This document shows positions 19,151 to 30,109 of a DNA stretch of 64,000 nt, piece by piece. This stretch comes from Zoogloeaceae bacterium G21618-S1 (lineage in GTDB: Bacteria > Pseudomonadota > Gammaproteobacteria > Burkholderiales > Rhodocyclaceae), in contig JAPWHF010000002.1 in assembly GCA_027214125.1 (NCBI GenBank), positions 124,001 to 188,000 of the forward strand. The letters run 5' to 3'. The stretch's first letter is position 1. Every line of letters starts with the position of its first letter. The notes under the pieces are model-generated. The model did no database searches. It had not been told where the DNA came from and saw nothing but the letters and a program-made list of their open reading frames with translations. The position numbers and the translations under genes are program-made.

Positions 19151-19636
19151 TCAATCCCGGAAGTTCTCGTATTGCAAAGGATAGTCGGTAATTTCCTTGC
19201 GAACCAGGGCAATACAGTCTTGCAGGTCATCCCGTTTCTTGCCGGTGACCCGGATCGACTCGCCCTGAATCGCCGCCTGCACCTTGACCTTTCCGTCCTT
19301 GATCAGCTTGACGATCTTCTTGGCCAGATCCTGCTCGACACCGACGCGAACGCGAATTTCCTGCTTCACCTTGTTGCCGCCAACCTTCTGCAGCTTCTCC
19401 TCTTCCAGGCAACGCACGTCGATCTTCTTGGCTGTCAGCTCAGGCAGCAAGATTGCCTTCATTTGATCGATCTGGAAATCATTGTCGCCGTGCAGCGTGA
19501 GCATCTTGTCCTTGTGCTCGACCCGCGCATCAGTCCCTTTGAAGTCGTAACGATTGGTGATTTTCTTGTTGGTACTGTCGATAGCGTTGTTGAGCGACGG
19601 CATATCCACTTCTGAGGTGATGTCAAAAGACGGCAT
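19151..19636 (-). CDS. yajQ: YajQ family nucleotide-binding protein
   Basis: A 161-residue UPF0234 protein starting MPSFDITSEVD, with NRYDFKGTDA and the two ferredoxin-like domains typical of YajQ. Homologues bind c-di-GMP and affect virulence or motility in Xanthomonas and Pseudomonas. I chose the ATG at 19636 because AGGAG precedes it by 6 bases; a GTG two codons earlier would overlap that site. It is followed at once by the yjfB-like motility gene. Confidence 0.95.
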   Translation of the reverse strand: MPSFDITSEVDMPSLNNAIDSTNKKITNRYDFKGTDARVEHKDKMLTLHGDNDFQIDQMKAILLPELTAKKIDVRCLEEEKLQKVGGNKVKQEIRVRVGVEQDLAKKIVKLIKDGKVKVQAAIQGESIRVTGKKRDDLQDCIALVRKEITDYPLQYENFRD

Positions 19637-19678
19637 AAGCACTCCTGTCTGTACTGTTTTTCAAACCGCGCGAGCAGC

Positions 19679-19707
19679 AAAAAAAGCAACGGCGGCCTGA
19701 GCCGCCG
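19679..19707 (-). terminator. Terminator between ppnP and yajQ
   Basis: On the minus strand CGGCGGC (19707-19701) pairs with GCCGCCG (19696-19690), then TTGC and seven T. yajQ therefore probably has its own promoter or depends on read-through. Confidence 0.8.
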
Positions 19708-19730
19708 CGCTTCGGCTCATTCGTGCCAGG

Positions 19731-20054
19731 TCAACCAAAATGGCAAACGTAATGCATCGGAGAACCGACCACCTGGATGTCAAAGCTGGAGGACCCAGCA
19801 ACTTTAAAAGTTTGCCCGGCCTGGAAACTGCGCCACTCCGCGTCGCCCCCCATGCGCACACTGCACGCACCAACCACGATCTCCATCACTTCGGGCGATG
19901 CGGTGGTAAAGGTCAGCGTTGCCGGCAGAACCACCCCTACCGACTTCCGCGTTCCGTCGGGCAAGGTGATGTTGTGACTGACGCACTTTCCGCCAAAATA
20001 CACATTGGCTTCCTTGGCAACCGACACGCCTTCTATCAGCGCTTTTTCTGTCAT
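19731..20054 (-). CDS. ppnP: Pyrimidine/purine nucleoside phosphorylase
   Basis: A 107-residue cupin-fold protein (former YaiE/DUF1255) that phosphorolyses several nucleosides. It carries the family segments ANVYFGGKCVSHNITLPDG (first cupin strand set), GVVLPATLTFTT and HYVCHFG at the end. The ATG at 20054 has a strong GGAGG site 3-7 bases upstream, which decides the start; the open frame runs on further. It follows DUF2788 in the arginine gene run. Confidence 0.93.
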   Translation of the reverse strand: MTEKALIEGVSVAKEANVYFGGKCVSHNITLPDGTRKSVGVVLPATLTFTTASPEVMEIVVGACSVRMGGDAEWRSFQAGQTFKVAGSSSFDIQVVGSPMHYVCHFG

Positions 20055-20082
20055 GACTCCTCCCTGAAACCCCTCCCCGGGG

Positions 20083-20313
20083 TCACTCGATACCCAACAA
20101 ACGGGCAATAAGCCCTTTGGCAATGAAGCCGATAAAGCCCAGCCCCAAACCCGCGAACATCCAGATGGTGCCGTACTTGCCGGCCTTCGATTCCTTGGCA
20201 AGGTTTCCGATGATAAACAGCATGTAAAGGATCAATCCGCTAAAGCAGACCTTGAGCGAAATTTCTTCAAATTCCGCGACGGTCAGACCGAACAGGATGA
20301 CATCACTTTCCAC
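20083..20313 (-). CDS. DUF2788 small membrane protein
   Basis: A 76-residue protein with two membrane helices (about 22-38 and 49-70) separated by a short basic loop (LAKESKAGKYGT), ending IARLLGIE. The pattern GLILYMLFIIGNLA...SKAGK...GFIAKG is that of DUF2788, unknown function, common in Proteobacteria. The start is a GTG at 20313, 12 bp after the argG stop, so it is probably co-transcribed with argG. Confidence 0.88.
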   Translation of the reverse strand: MESDVILFGLTVAEFEEISLKVCFSGLILYMLFIIGNLAKESKAGKYGTIWMFAGLGLGFIGFIAKGLIARLLGIE

Positions 20314-20325
20314 GCCGTTACATCC

Positions 20326-21555
20326 TTAGCCGCGCTTGTTGCGCGCATTCTCTGCAATGCGCAAGCGCAGTGCGTTAAGGCGGATGAAGCCATGCGCGTC
20401 TTTCTGGTCATAGGCGCCCTGATCATCTTCAAAGGTCGCAATGGTCGGGTCGAACAGCGAGTCGGTTTTCGAGTCGCGGCTGACGACAATCACATTGCCT
20501 TTATAGAGCTTGATACGCACCCAGCCATTGACGGTCTTTTGGGTCTGGTCGATCAGCGCCTGCATGGCCAGGCGCTCGGGCGCCCACCAGTAGCCGTTGT
20601 AGATCGTGCTGGCGTAGCGCGGCATGATGTCGTCCTTGAGGTGGGCGACTTCACGATCCAGCGTCACCGACTCAATCGCGCGGTGCGCCTTGAGAATGAT
20701 GGTGCCGCCCGGAGTTTCGTAGCAACCGCGTGACTTCATGCCGACGTAGCGGTTTTCGACGAGATCCAGCCGGCCCACGCCGTGCTTGCCGCCGACCTGA
20801 TTCAGCGTCGCGAGCAGCTCATGCGCCTTCATGCGTTTGCCGTTGATCGATACCAGATCGCCGTTTTCGAATTCCAGATCCAGGTATTCAGCCGCGTCCG
20901 GCGCCGCCTCGGGCGACACGGTCCAGCGCCACATCGACTCTTCGGCTTCGGCAGCGGGGTTCTCGAGGTGACGACCTTCGTAAGAGATGTGCAGCAGGTT
21001 GGCGTCCATTGAATACGGCGCGCCGCCCTGGCGATGCTTCATGTCGATGGCAATACCCGCATCTTCGGCGTATTTAAGCAGCTTCTCGCGCGAGAGCAGA
21101 TCCCACTCACGCCACGGAGCAATGACTTTCACGTTCGGCATCAAGGCGTAGTAACCGAGCTCGAAACGCACTTGGTCATTGCCCTTGCCGGTCGCGCCAT
21201 GGGAGACCGCATTAGCGCCGGTCTGACGGGCAATTTCAATCTGACGCTTGGCGATCAGCGGGCGGGCAATCGAGGTGCCCAGCAGATACTCGCCCTCGTA
21301 CACAGTGTTGGCACGGAACATCGGAAACACGAAATCGCGAACAAACTCCTCGCGCAAATCGTCGATGAAAATATTCTCCGGCTTGATGCCGAACTTCAGC
21401 GCCTTCTGGCGTGCCGGGTCGAGTTCCTCGCCCTGCCCCAGGTCGGCGGTAAAGGTCACCACCTCACACTGATACGTATCTTGAAGCCACTTCAGGATCA
21501 CTGAAGTATCCAGGCCGCCCGAATAGGCCAGCACTACCTTGTTCACATCGCTCAT
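20326..21555 (-). CDS. argG: Argininosuccinate synthase
   Basis: A 409-residue enzyme that joins citrulline and aspartate with ATP in arginine synthesis. The ATP-binding [15 protein letters not shown] is at about 10-24, with [23 protein letters not shown] and YEGRHLENP following, all type-I ArgG features. It is the third gene of the leftward argD-argF-argG set, 64 bp after argF. Confidence 0.98.
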   Translation of the reverse strand: MSDVNKVVLAYSGGLDTSVILKWLQDTYQCEVVTFTADLGQGEELDPARQKALKFGIKPENIFIDDLREEFVRDFVFPMFRANTVYEGEYLLGTSIARPLIAKRQIEIARQTGANAVSHGATGKGNDQVRFELGYYALMPNVKVIAPWREWDLLSREKLLKYAEDAGIAIDMKHRQGGAPYSMDANLLHISYEGRHLENPAAEAEESMWRWTVSPEAAPDAAEYLDLEFENGDLVSINGKRMKAHELLATLNQVGGKHGVGRLDLVENRYVGMKSRGCYETPGGTIILKAHRAIESVTLDREVAHLKDDIMPRYASTIYNGYWWAPERLAMQALIDQTQKTVNGWVRIKLYKGNVIVVSRDSKTDSLFDPTIATFEDDQGAYDQKDAHGFIRLNALRLRIAENARNKRG

Positions 21556-21619
21556 AGCTTTCCCTGACGATAAAACATGCCGCGGATCACGCGGCCAGAT
21601 TCAAATTCACCCGCATGGA

Positions 21620-22543
21620 TCAACTATCCACACGGCCAACAACGAGGTATTCCAGCAGTGCTTTTTGCGCATGCAAACGATTTTCCGCCTCATCCCACAC
21701 CACCGACTGCGGTCCATCGATCACGCCAGCGGTGACTTCTTCACCGCGATGCGCCGGCAGGCAATGCATGAACACAGCGTCGGCTGCCGCCACCTGCATC
21801 ATGTCTTCATCGACACACCAATCGGCAAAGGCTTTCATCCGTTCTTCGTTTTCCGCCTCGAAGCCCATGGAGGTCCACACATCGGTGGTCACCAGATCAG
21901 CGCCCTTGCAGGCGTCCATCGGGTCGGCAAACTGCTCGAAATGATTCGTGCCATACAAACCGGCGCGCTCAGGTTCAATCTCATACCCCGGCGGCGTCGA
22001 CACATGCACATTGAAATCCAGCAGTTCGGCAGCCTGCAGCCAGGTATTGCACATGTTGTTCGAGTCACCGATCCAGGCTACGGTCTTGCCCTGAATATCG
22101 CCACGATGCTCGATGAAGGTGTAGATATCGGCCATGATCTGGCAGGGGTGATACTCGTTGGTCAAACCGTTGATGATCGGCACGCGCGAGTTCTCGGCGA
22201 AACGCTCGATCACCGACTGCTCGAAGGTACGGATCATCACCGCATCGCTCATGCGCGAAATCACCTGCGCTGCATCTTCGACCGGCTCACCGCGACCGAG
22301 TTGCGAATCGCGCGTATTGAGGTAAATCGCCGAGCCACCCAACTGGTGCATGCCCGCCTCGAACGACAGGCGAGTCCGCGTGCTGGCCTTCTCGAAGATC
22401 ATCACCAGGGTGCGATCAAACAAGGGGTGATGCGGCTCGTAGCGCTTGAACTTTTCCTTGATCCAGCGCGTACGCTCGAACAGGTACGCGTACTCGTCGC
22501 GCGTAAAATCCTTGAACTGCAAATAATGTTTTATGGCGTTCAT
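21620..22543 (-). CDS. argF: Ornithine carbamoyltransferase
   Basis: A 307-residue enzyme making citrulline from ornithine and carbamoyl phosphate. The carbamoyl-phosphate loop FEKASTRTRLSFE, the HPCQIMAD segment and the ornithine-binding FMHCLPAHRGEEV are present. I used the ATG at 22543 (MNAIKHYLQF), the family N-terminus, with AAGAG upstream. It starts 19 bp after the argD stop. Confidence 0.97.
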   Translation of the reverse strand: MNAIKHYLQFKDFTRDEYAYLFERTRWIKEKFKRYEPHHPLFDRTLVMIFEKASTRTRLSFEAGMHQLGGSAIYLNTRDSQLGRGEPVEDAAQVISRMSDAVMIRTFEQSVIERFAENSRVPIINGLTNEYHPCQIMADIYTFIEHRGDIQGKTVAWIGDSNNMCNTWLQAAELLDFNVHVSTPPGYEIEPERAGLYGTNHFEQFADPMDACKGADLVTTDVWTSMGFEAENEERMKAFADWCVDEDMMQVAAADAVFMHCLPAHRGEEVTAGVIDGPQSVVWDEAENRLHAQKALLEYLVVGRVDS

Positions 22544-22562
22544 GACACGCTCTTGGAATGGG

Positions 22563-23735
22563 TTACGCCGACAGAAACCGACGCACCAACGGCGCCAGCG
22601 CGTCAATCAGCGCTGTCACATCTGCGTCAGTAAAAGTCAGCGGCGGCAGGAGCCGAATCACACGCTCCGCCGTCACATTGATCAGCAAGCCAGCCTCCAA
22701 GGCCTGGCCCACCAGCTCTGCGCACGGTCGATCCAGCTCAACACCGACCATCAAACCGTCACCACGAATATCCACGATCCCGGCAACATCAGCGAGCGCA
22801 GCCGTCAAGCCTTCGCGCAGCTGCACGCCTCGTGCGGCCGCATTGTCGAGCAAGCCGTCACGCGACATCACATCAATTGTTGTCAGGCCGGCGGTACACG
22901 CCAAGGGGTTGCCGCCAAAGGTCGAGCCGTGATTGCCCGGACCGAACACACCGGTTGCCCGCCCGGCCGTCAGGCACGCACCAACAGGCACACCCGAGCC
23001 GAGGCCCTTGGCCAGGGTCATGACATCCGGCTTGATGCCCGACCACTGATGCCCAAACCACTTGCCCGTCCGGCCAACGCCGCACTGAACCTCGTCAACG
23101 ATGAGCAACCACTGCCGCGCATCGCACAACGCTCGCAGCGCCTGGAGATACTCCGGATGAGCGACACGAATACCGCCTTCACCCTGAATCGGCTCCAGCA
23201 TCACAGCGACTACATCGGAATTGGCCTTGGCCACCTGCTCGACCGCCGCGATGTTATCAAAGGGCACACGAATGAAGCCCGGCACCAGCGGCTCGAAGCC
23301 TGCCTGGACCTTGCGGTTGCCGGTTGCCGACAAGGTCGCCAGCGTGCGTCCGTGAAATGCCTGCTCCATCACCACGATGGCCGGCTGGGTCACGCCGCGC
23401 TTGTGACCGTAATAGCGCGCCAGCTTGATCGCCGCCTCATTGGCTTCGCAGCCCGAGTTCGAAAAAAACACCTCGTCCATCTGCGACAGCTCGGCCAAAC
23501 GATCGGCCAGCACTTCCTGGGCCGGAATCCGGTACAGATTGGACGTATGCAGGACACGCCCTGCCTGGTCGGCCAGCGCCTTGACCAGATCCGGGTGATT
23601 GTGGCCCAGCGTGGACACCGCGATTCCGGCCAATGCATCCAGGTAGCGCTTGCCTTCGGTGTCAAAAAGGTAAGCCCCTTCACCGTGGGAAAACGCGACC
23701 GGCAGGCGGCCATAGGTGTTCATGACATGCGACAT
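22563..23735 (-). CDS. argD: Acetylornithine transaminase
   Basis: A 390-residue PLP-dependent class III aminotransferase in arginine synthesis, possibly also DapC in lysine synthesis. The PLP-contacting SGCEANEAAIKLAR, the acidic IVDEVQCGVGRTG and the Schiff-base lysine region MTLAKGLGSGVPVG are all present. ATG at 23735 and 23723 are both possible; the first has GGGG upstream at fair spacing. It heads the argD-argF-argG run. Confidence 0.96.
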   Translation of the reverse strand: MSHVMNTYGRLPVAFSHGEGAYLFDTEGKRYLDALAGIAVSTLGHNHPDLVKALADQAGRVLHTSNLYRIPAQEVLADRLAELSQMDEVFFSNSGCEANEAAIKLARYYGHKRGVTQPAIVVMEQAFHGRTLATLSATGNRKVQAGFEPLVPGFIRVPFDNIAAVEQVAKANSDVVAVMLEPIQGEGGIRVAHPEYLQALRALCDARQWLLIVDEVQCGVGRTGKWFGHQWSGIKPDVMTLAKGLGSGVPVGACLTAGRATGVFGPGNHGSTFGGNPLACTAGLTTIDVMSRDGLLDNAAARGVQLREGLTAALADVAGIVDIRGDGLMVGVELDRPCAELVGQALEAGLLINVTAERVIRLLPPLTFTDADVTALIDALAPLVRRFLSA

Positions 23736-23784
23736 GCAAAAACCCCAAAATCAGGAATCAGAAATTGATCCGTTCAAAACACAT

Positions 23785-23803
23785 ACGGCGGCCGCGCCGC
23801 CGT
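23785..23803. repeat. GC-rich inverted repeat upstream of argD
   Basis: ACGGCGGC (23785-23792) and GCCGCCGT (23796-23803) are exact inverted copies around CGC, 50 bp before the argD start. It could be a leader hairpin or an operator. The rest of the 287-bp gap to DUF3579 shows a TAGAAT -10-like box at about 23914 and a GC-rich leader, with no gene I can support. Confidence 0.45.
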
Positions 23804-24022
23804 GAACTGTAAGCGTTCGATGGTAAGTGAAACGGGCTTTGATGTACATATTGCCCGCCAAACCCGCGCCCCGTCACGCACTCGGAGCCGACGGCAGCGC
23901 CACAATTTCTGCTAGAATCCCGCCCTGTCGCGGGACGTCCGCCAGAGGCCGTACAGAGCCTCAGCCGTCGCGCTTTCGGGAGGGGCTGCGGCTCGAGCAC
24001 GGCCGCGCGAAGACAGAACAAC

Positions 24023-24319
24023 ATGACCAAAAAGATTGATAGCTTTGTCATCATCGGCGTCACGCGGGACGGCAAGAAATTCCGCCCCAGCGACTGGGCC
24101 GACCGTCTGTGCGGCATCATGTCGGCGTTTGGCTCCGACAACCGCATGAAGTATTCCCCCTACGTGCGTCCAGGCTGCACGCTGACCGGCGACAAGAGCG
24201 TCGTGGTCGACGCCCGCCTCTACGACATCGAACCACTTGCGTACAAGTTTCTGATCAATTTCGCCGACGACAACAATCTCAAGATCGAAACCATCGACCC
24301 GGAGCAAAGCGCGGTCTAG
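24023..24319 (+). CDS. DUF3579 protein
   Basis: A 98-residue soluble protein: IVGVTRDGKKFRPSDW-like start (here IIGVTRDGKKFRPSDWAD), the core ...LCGIMSAFG and YSPYVRPGC, then DPEQSAV at the end. This matches DUF3579, found mainly in Betaproteobacteria, of unknown function. It is transcribed toward rpsT and stops at a shared terminator. Confidence 0.88.
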   Translation: MTKKIDSFVIIGVTRDGKKFRPSDWADRLCGIMSAFGSDNRMKYSPYVRPGCTLTGDKSVVVDARLYDIEPLAYKFLINFADDNNLKIETIDPEQSAV

Positions 24320-24360
24320 TGACGCAGTACAAGCTACCGGCGAGCTGGCGGCACAAAACA

Positions 24361-24388
24361 AAAAGGCGACCCGAAGGTCGCCTTTTTT
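24361..24388. terminator. Bidirectional terminator between DUF3579 and rpsT
   Basis: AAAAGGCGACC (24361-24371) pairs with GGTCGCCTTTT (24376-24386) around CGAA, with T-runs in both directions. It ends both convergent genes. Confidence 0.92.
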
Positions 24389-24404
24389 GCATTACGCGCA
24401 GCGC

Positions 24405-24671
24405 TTAGGCGGCCATCCCTTTGATCGCTGCAGACAGGCGGCTCTTGTGGCGCGCAGCAGCGTTCTTGTGAATGATTCGCTTGTCAGCGATGGTGTCGAT
24501 GGTTTTCACCGAGCTCTGAAACAGCGTGCGTGCAACGTCCTGATCGCCTGCATCGACTGCCTTACGCACAGCCTTGATCGCAGTGCGAAGACGCGAGCGC
24601 AGGCTTGCGTTGTGAGCACGCGCGGCGTCGTTTTGGCGAGCGCGCTTGCGGGCTTGTGCCGTATTGGCCAT
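24405..24671 (-). CDS. rpsT: 30S ribosomal protein S20
   Basis: An 88-residue basic helical protein starting [15 protein letters not shown], with [16 protein letters not shown] and the end [18 protein letters not shown]. It binds 16S rRNA during 30S assembly. It is divergent from murJ, a very common arrangement, and has its own promoter and terminator. Confidence 0.98.
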   Translation of the reverse strand: MANTAQARKRARQNDAARAHNASLRSRLRTAIKAVRKAVDAGDQDVARTLFQSSVKTIDTIADKRIIHKNAAARHKSRLSAAIKGMAA

Positions 24672-24709
24672 AAGTCTTCGTCCGTGTTGATAGATACTGA
24701 AAGCGCGAG

Positions 24710-24739
24710 ATGATAGCGCGTCGAGCCGCTACAGCGCAA
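24710..24739 (-). promoter_or_regulatory. Promoter of rpsT
   Basis: On the minus strand TTGCGC (24739-24734) and TATCAT (24715-24710) are 18 bp apart. The start codon at 24671 leaves a leader of about 30 bases. Confidence 0.6.
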
Positions 24740-24808
24740 GCCAAAACCGCATTCCACTGATTTAGATACAACACAGTATCATGCGCAGTTTGCCGGACGC
24801 CTCATTCA

Positions 24809-26344
24809 ATGAACCTGCTTCGCGCCCTCGCCACCGTCAGCAGCATGACGCTGATTTCACGCATTCTCGGCTTCGCCAGAGACTTCGTGATCGCGCGCGC
24901 GTTTGGCGCGGGCGCTGCCACCGACGCCTTCTTTGTCGCGTTCCGGCTGCCCAACCTGCTGCGCCGGATGTTCGCCGAAGGTGCATTTTCGCAAGCCTTC
25001 GTCCCGATCCTGGCCGAATACAAAAACCGCCGGGGTGAAACCGAAGCGCAGCAACTGGTCAGCAAGGTCGCCACGCTCCTTGGCCTGATCGTGCTGCTGA
25101 TTTCCATCATCGGGGCCTTCGCCGCGCCGCTCATCATCTATGTCTCTGCACCCGGCTTCTCGACAGACGCCGACAAATTCGCGCTGACGGTCGAGCTCAC
25201 CCGCATCACCTTTCCCTACATCTTCTTCATGTCACTGGTCGCCCTGTCGGGCGGCGTCCTCAACACCTGGAGCCGCTTCGCGATCCCGGCCTTCACCCCG
25301 GTGCTGCTCAATCTCAGCTTCATCGCAATGGCGCTGTTTGCAGCGCCACTGTTTGACCCACCCATACTCGCGCTGGCCTGGGCGGTGTTTCTCGGCGGCG
25401 CGCTGCAACTGATTCTTCAGCTGCGCCCGCTGTCACGCATCGGCATGCTGCCGCGCTTCCGGCTCGACACCAAAGACCCCGGCGTGCGCCGGATTCTGTA
25501 CCTGATGGCACCGGCGATCCTAGGCGTGTCGGTCAGCCAGATTTCGCTGCTCATCAACACTATCTTCGCGTCCTTTCTAACCAGCGGCAGCGTGTCCTGG
25601 CTGTATTTTGCCGACCGTCTGATGGAGTTCCCCGCTGGCCTGCTCGGCGTCGCGCTGGGCACCATCTTGTTGCCCAGCCTGTCCAAATGCCACGCCGATG
25701 AAGACCCGACCCAGTTCTCCGACCTGCTGGACTGGGGGCTGCGCCTGACCCTGATGCTCACCCTGCCGGCAGCGCTTGCCCTCGCGGTGCTCGCTGTCCC
25801 GCTGGTCGCCACACTGTTCCATTACGGCGCCTTCAGCGTCACCGACGTTCTTAATACACGCACTGCCCTGATCGCGTACAGCGTCGGGCTCACCGGCATG
25901 ATTCTGGTCAAGGTGCTTGCCCCTGGCTTCTACGCACGGCAAGACATCCGCACCCCGGTCAAGATCGCACTCTTTACCCTGGCGGCAACCCAATTGATGA
26001 ACCTGGCCTTCATCGGTCCGCTCAAACACGCCGGTCTGGCCTTGTCGATCGGCCTTGCCGCCTGCCTGAACGCCGGCCTGCTGTATCGCGGACTGCGTCA
26101 GCGCGGTGTCTTCCTGCCCCGTCCCGGCTGGCGGATGTTTGCCCTCAAGCTGCTCATCGCGCTGATTGCGCTGGGCGTGGTGATGTGGTTTGCCAAAGGC
26201 GCCGACCTGAGCTGGACCGCCGAAGGCGGCTGGGCACGCGCAATCCGCCTGTCACTGGTCGTACTCGCGGGCATTGCGACCTATTTCGCCACGCTGTTCG
26301 CGCTGGGCTTCCGGCCCCGCGACTTTTCCCGTCGGGCCGCCTGA
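24809..26344 (+). CDS. murJ: Lipid II flippase MurJ
   Basis: A 511-residue MOP-superfamily protein with about 14 membrane helices that flips lipid II across the inner membrane. Family features include [39 protein letters not shown] (residues about 40-59, with the conserved arginines) and [14 protein letters not shown]. Length is usual. It diverges from rpsT across 137 bp. Confidence 0.97.
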   Translation: MNLLRALATVSSMTLISRILGFARDFVIARAFGAGAATDAFFVAFRLPNLLRRMFAEGAFSQAFVPILAEYKNRRGETEAQQLVSKVATLLGLIVLLISIIGAFAAPLIIYVSAPGFSTDADKFALTVELTRITFPYIFFMSLVALSGGVLNTWSRFAIPAFTPVLLNLSFIAMALFAAPLFDPPILALAWAVFLGGALQLILQLRPLSRIGMLPRFRLDTKDPGVRRILYLMAPAILGVSVSQISLLINTIFASFLTSGSVSWLYFADRLMEFPAGLLGVALGTILLPSLSKCHADEDPTQFSDLLDWGLRLTLMLTLPAALALAVLAVPLVATLFHYGAFSVTDVLNTRTALIAYSVGLTGMILVKVLAPGFYARQDIRTPVKIALFTLAATQLMNLAFIGPLKHAGLALSIGLAACLNAGLLYRGLRQRGVFLPRPGWRMFALKLLIALIALGVVMWFAKGADLSWTAEGGWARAIRLSLVVLAGIATYFATLFALGFRPRDFSRRAA

Positions 26345-26400
26345 GCGCATCAACACCAAGTCAGCCTAGAATGCAGGCATCGCTTTCCCGACAAGCCATC

Positions 26401-26414
26401 AGGAGATGCCCGTG
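26401..26414 (+). promoter_or_regulatory. Ribosome site that decides the PEBP start
   Basis: AGGAG (26401-26405) directly abuts an ATG at 26406 but lies 6 bases before a GTG at 26412, the normal spacing. The GTG is the better start. Confidence 0.65.
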
Positions 26415-27041
26415 AAAATATCCAGTCGCAGTTTGAAAGACGGCCAGCCGATCGACGGCACCTACGCCTTTTGCGTGCCCGCCGCCGAGGGGCACGTCGC
26501 GCTCAGCGACAACCGCAGCCCGCACATCGCCTGGTCCGACCTGCCCGCCGGCACCCGCTCACTGGTATTGATCTGTCACGACCCGGACGTGCCAAGCCAG
26601 GGCGATGACGTCAATCAGGAAGGCCGCTCGGTACCCGCGGACCTGCCGCGTGTCGACTTCTTTCACTGGGTGCTCATTGACATCGACCCCGCCCTTGGTG
26701 AGCTGGCCGAAGCCGCCTTTTCGTCAGGCGTCACCGCACGCGGCAAACCCGGCCCGGCGGCACCCCATGACACCCGGCAAGGCATCAATGACTATACCGG
26801 TTGGTTCGCAGGCGACCCGAACATGAGCGGCGACTACCACGGCTACGACGGTCCCTGCCCCCCGTGGAACGACAGCATCGTCCATCGCTACGTATTCACA
26901 CTGTTCGCGACGGATCTGACCCGCTGCCCGATGAGCGAGCGCTTTACCGGCCAGCAAGTCCGTGACGCACTGGCGGGTCACATCCTGGGCCAGGCCGCGC
27001 TGACCGTTCGTTACAGCCTGAATCCCGCCGTTCCCGCCTGA
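26412..27041 (+). CDS. PEBP family protein (YbhB/YbcL type)
   Basis: A 209-residue cytoplasmic phosphatidylethanolamine-binding-protein fold. The ligand-pocket motif is LVLICHDPDVP (about 54-64), followed by FFHWVLIDIDP and PPWNDSIVHRYVFTLFATD. E. coli homologues are of unknown function; the fold binds anionic ligands. The GTG start is preferred for spacing reasons. It is convergent with the phosphofructokinase gene. Confidence 0.9.
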   Translation: MKISSRSLKDGQPIDGTYAFCVPAAEGHVALSDNRSPHIAWSDLPAGTRSLVLICHDPDVPSQGDDVNQEGRSVPADLPRVDFFHWVLIDIDPALGELAEAAFSSGVTARGKPGPAAPHDTRQGINDYTGWFAGDPNMSGDYHGYDGPCPPWNDSIVHRYVFTLFATDLTRCPMSERFTGQQVRDALAGHILGQAALTVRYSLNPAVPA

Positions 27042-27089
27042 TCCGCGCTCGCGTCAATGCTGCGCAGCCTTCGGGCGCGCAGCATGGCG

Positions 27090-28346
27090 TCAGCCGGTGT
27101 AGGGGCCAAGCTTTTTGCCCACGGCAACAAATGTCGGCGGCCGGTAGTCCGGCAAGCCCTCAAAAAACGCAGGGTAGATCTCGCCCGCAATCAATGGGCG
27201 CAACCAGCGCAGCGCTTTGCCGGTGAGGTCAAAACCCGCTCCAGCAATAAAGTCTGCCGGCAACCGTCGCTCGGCATTGGCGATCGGCTCCAGTGGCGCT
27301 GGCTCAATGTGCCAGCGATACGGCGCATCACCCTCCCGCACAATCGCCGGCATCACCGCGTCGCGCCCCTCAAGCGCATAGCACACCGCGGCCTGCCCCA
27401 CCGCCTCGGCCTGCGCCCGGTCGGTCGCCGATACCAGATGGCCCGCCGAGCGTTGCAGGTAGTCGGGCACCGCCCAATGGTGCTTGTAGCCGAGCTTGTC
27501 ATGCACCAACCGAGCCAGCCACTGACCGATGCCACCGAGTTGAACGTGGCCGCGGACGTCTTCATCTTGCTCGACGAGGAGCACTCCGTCCCGGTTGCGC
27601 ACCCCCTCGGCGGCGGTGATCGCGCAATAGCCCAGGCGCTCCACGCAGGCCTCGACACGCGCCAGAAATGCGTCTGCGTCAAAAGGCACTTCAGGCAGCA
27701 GCAGCACATGTGGCGGGTCGTCCGGCGCCTGCCGGGCCAAGACGGTGGCGGCGGCGAGCCAGCCACAGTTGCGACCCATCACTTCCATCACAAAAATGCG
27801 CCCGCGCCGACCGCTCATGGCGCGCAGATCCATGCCTGCCTCGCGCATGGAAGTCGCCAGATACTTGGCGGCGGAACCATAGCCCGGTGACACATCGGTG
27901 CCGACCAGGTCGTTATCCACGGTCTTTGGCACACCAATGCAGGTCAGCGGATAGTTGCGGGCCCGCGCAGCGGCCGACAGCTTGAGGACCGTATCCATCG
28001 AGCCGTTGCCACCGTTGTATAGAAAATAGCCCACGTCATGCGCGGAAAACACTTCAAACAGGCGTTCGAACTGGGCGGGGTTTTCGCTGGGCGCATCGAG
28101 ATCAAAGCGGCAAGAGCCAAACGCCCCGCCCGGCTGCCCAGCCAGCGCCGCCAGATCCGGGACGCTCAGACCCGCGGTGTCCAGCAGGTCTTCTCCCAGC
28201 ACACCGAGCACCCCCTGGCGCGCGCCAAGCACGCGGCCAATCTGTGCGGGGTGCTTGCGGGCCTCGGTGATCACCCCCGCCGCCGTGGCGTTGATAACCG
28301 CGGTCACACCGCCGGACTGGGCATACAACAGGGTTCTGGGCGCCAT
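27090..28346 (-). CDS. 6-phosphofructokinase, PPi-type/group III-like
   Basis: A 418-residue phosphofructokinase. The donor-site segment is NGGNGSMDT (111-119) and the catalytic loop is GVPKTVDND (138-146), with Asp144 as the base and Lys141 in place of the glycine found in classical ATP enzymes. MGRNCGWLAA and ITAAEGVRNRDG follow. Lys at 141 marks PPi-type or group III enzymes. The residue after Asn114 is Gly, where PPi enzymes usually have Asp, so the donor (PPi or ATP) is not certain. It is 80 bp downstream of adk. Confidence 0.9.
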   Translation of the reverse strand: MAPRTLLYAQSGGVTAVINATAAGVITEARKHPAQIGRVLGARQGVLGVLGEDLLDTAGLSVPDLAALAGQPGGAFGSCRFDLDAPSENPAQFERLFEVFSAHDVGYFLYNGGNGSMDTVLKLSAAARARNYPLTCIGVPKTVDNDLVGTDVSPGYGSAAKYLATSMREAGMDLRAMSGRRGRIFVMEVMGRNCGWLAAATVLARQAPDDPPHVLLLPEVPFDADAFLARVEACVERLGYCAITAAEGVRNRDGVLLVEQDEDVRGHVQLGGIGQWLARLVHDKLGYKHHWAVPDYLQRSAGHLVSATDRAQAEAVGQAAVCYALEGRDAVMPAIVREGDAPYRWHIEPAPLEPIANAERRLPADFIAGAGFDLTGKALRWLRPLIAGEIYPAFFEGLPDYRPPTFVAVGKKLGPYTG

Positions 28347-28426
28347 CAGGCGAATCTCCCTCGATCAAAAAACGCGGCGGGCCGGTCGAAACCGGGCACC
28401 GCCGCGCTTGGGGTCCTGCGGGTGAA

Positions 28427-29923
<1,497 letters not shown>

Positions 29924-29927
<4 letters not shown>

Positions 29928-30109
29928 GGCCCGCCGTCCTCGGTCAAGGACAAGGCCCGCGCTTCGTCTTCGAGCATGACGGGGATGCCGTCACGAATCG
30001 GGTAGGCCAGCCGGCAGGGTTTGCAGAGCAGTTCCTGCTCGGTCTTGCGGTAGTCGAGTGGCCCCTTACACAAGGGGCAGACCAGAATTTCAAGCAGCTT
30101 GGCGTCCAT
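29924..30109 (-). CDS. Trm112 family protein (YcaR-like)
   Basis: A 61-residue zinc-ribbon-like protein: [14 protein letters not shown] at the start, with Cys11 and Cys14, then [19 protein letters not shown] with Cys29 and Cys32. It is usually sandwiched between lpxK and kdsB in Betaproteobacteria and Gammaproteobacteria, and its function there is unknown. It overlaps lpxK by 20 bp and kdsB by 4 bp. Confidence 0.93.

Noticed and set aside
23827-24039. A 70-codon frame ahead of DUF3579
   Set aside because: Basic, Pro-rich sequence with no ribosome site that overlaps the DUF3579 start out of frame; more likely leader DNA.
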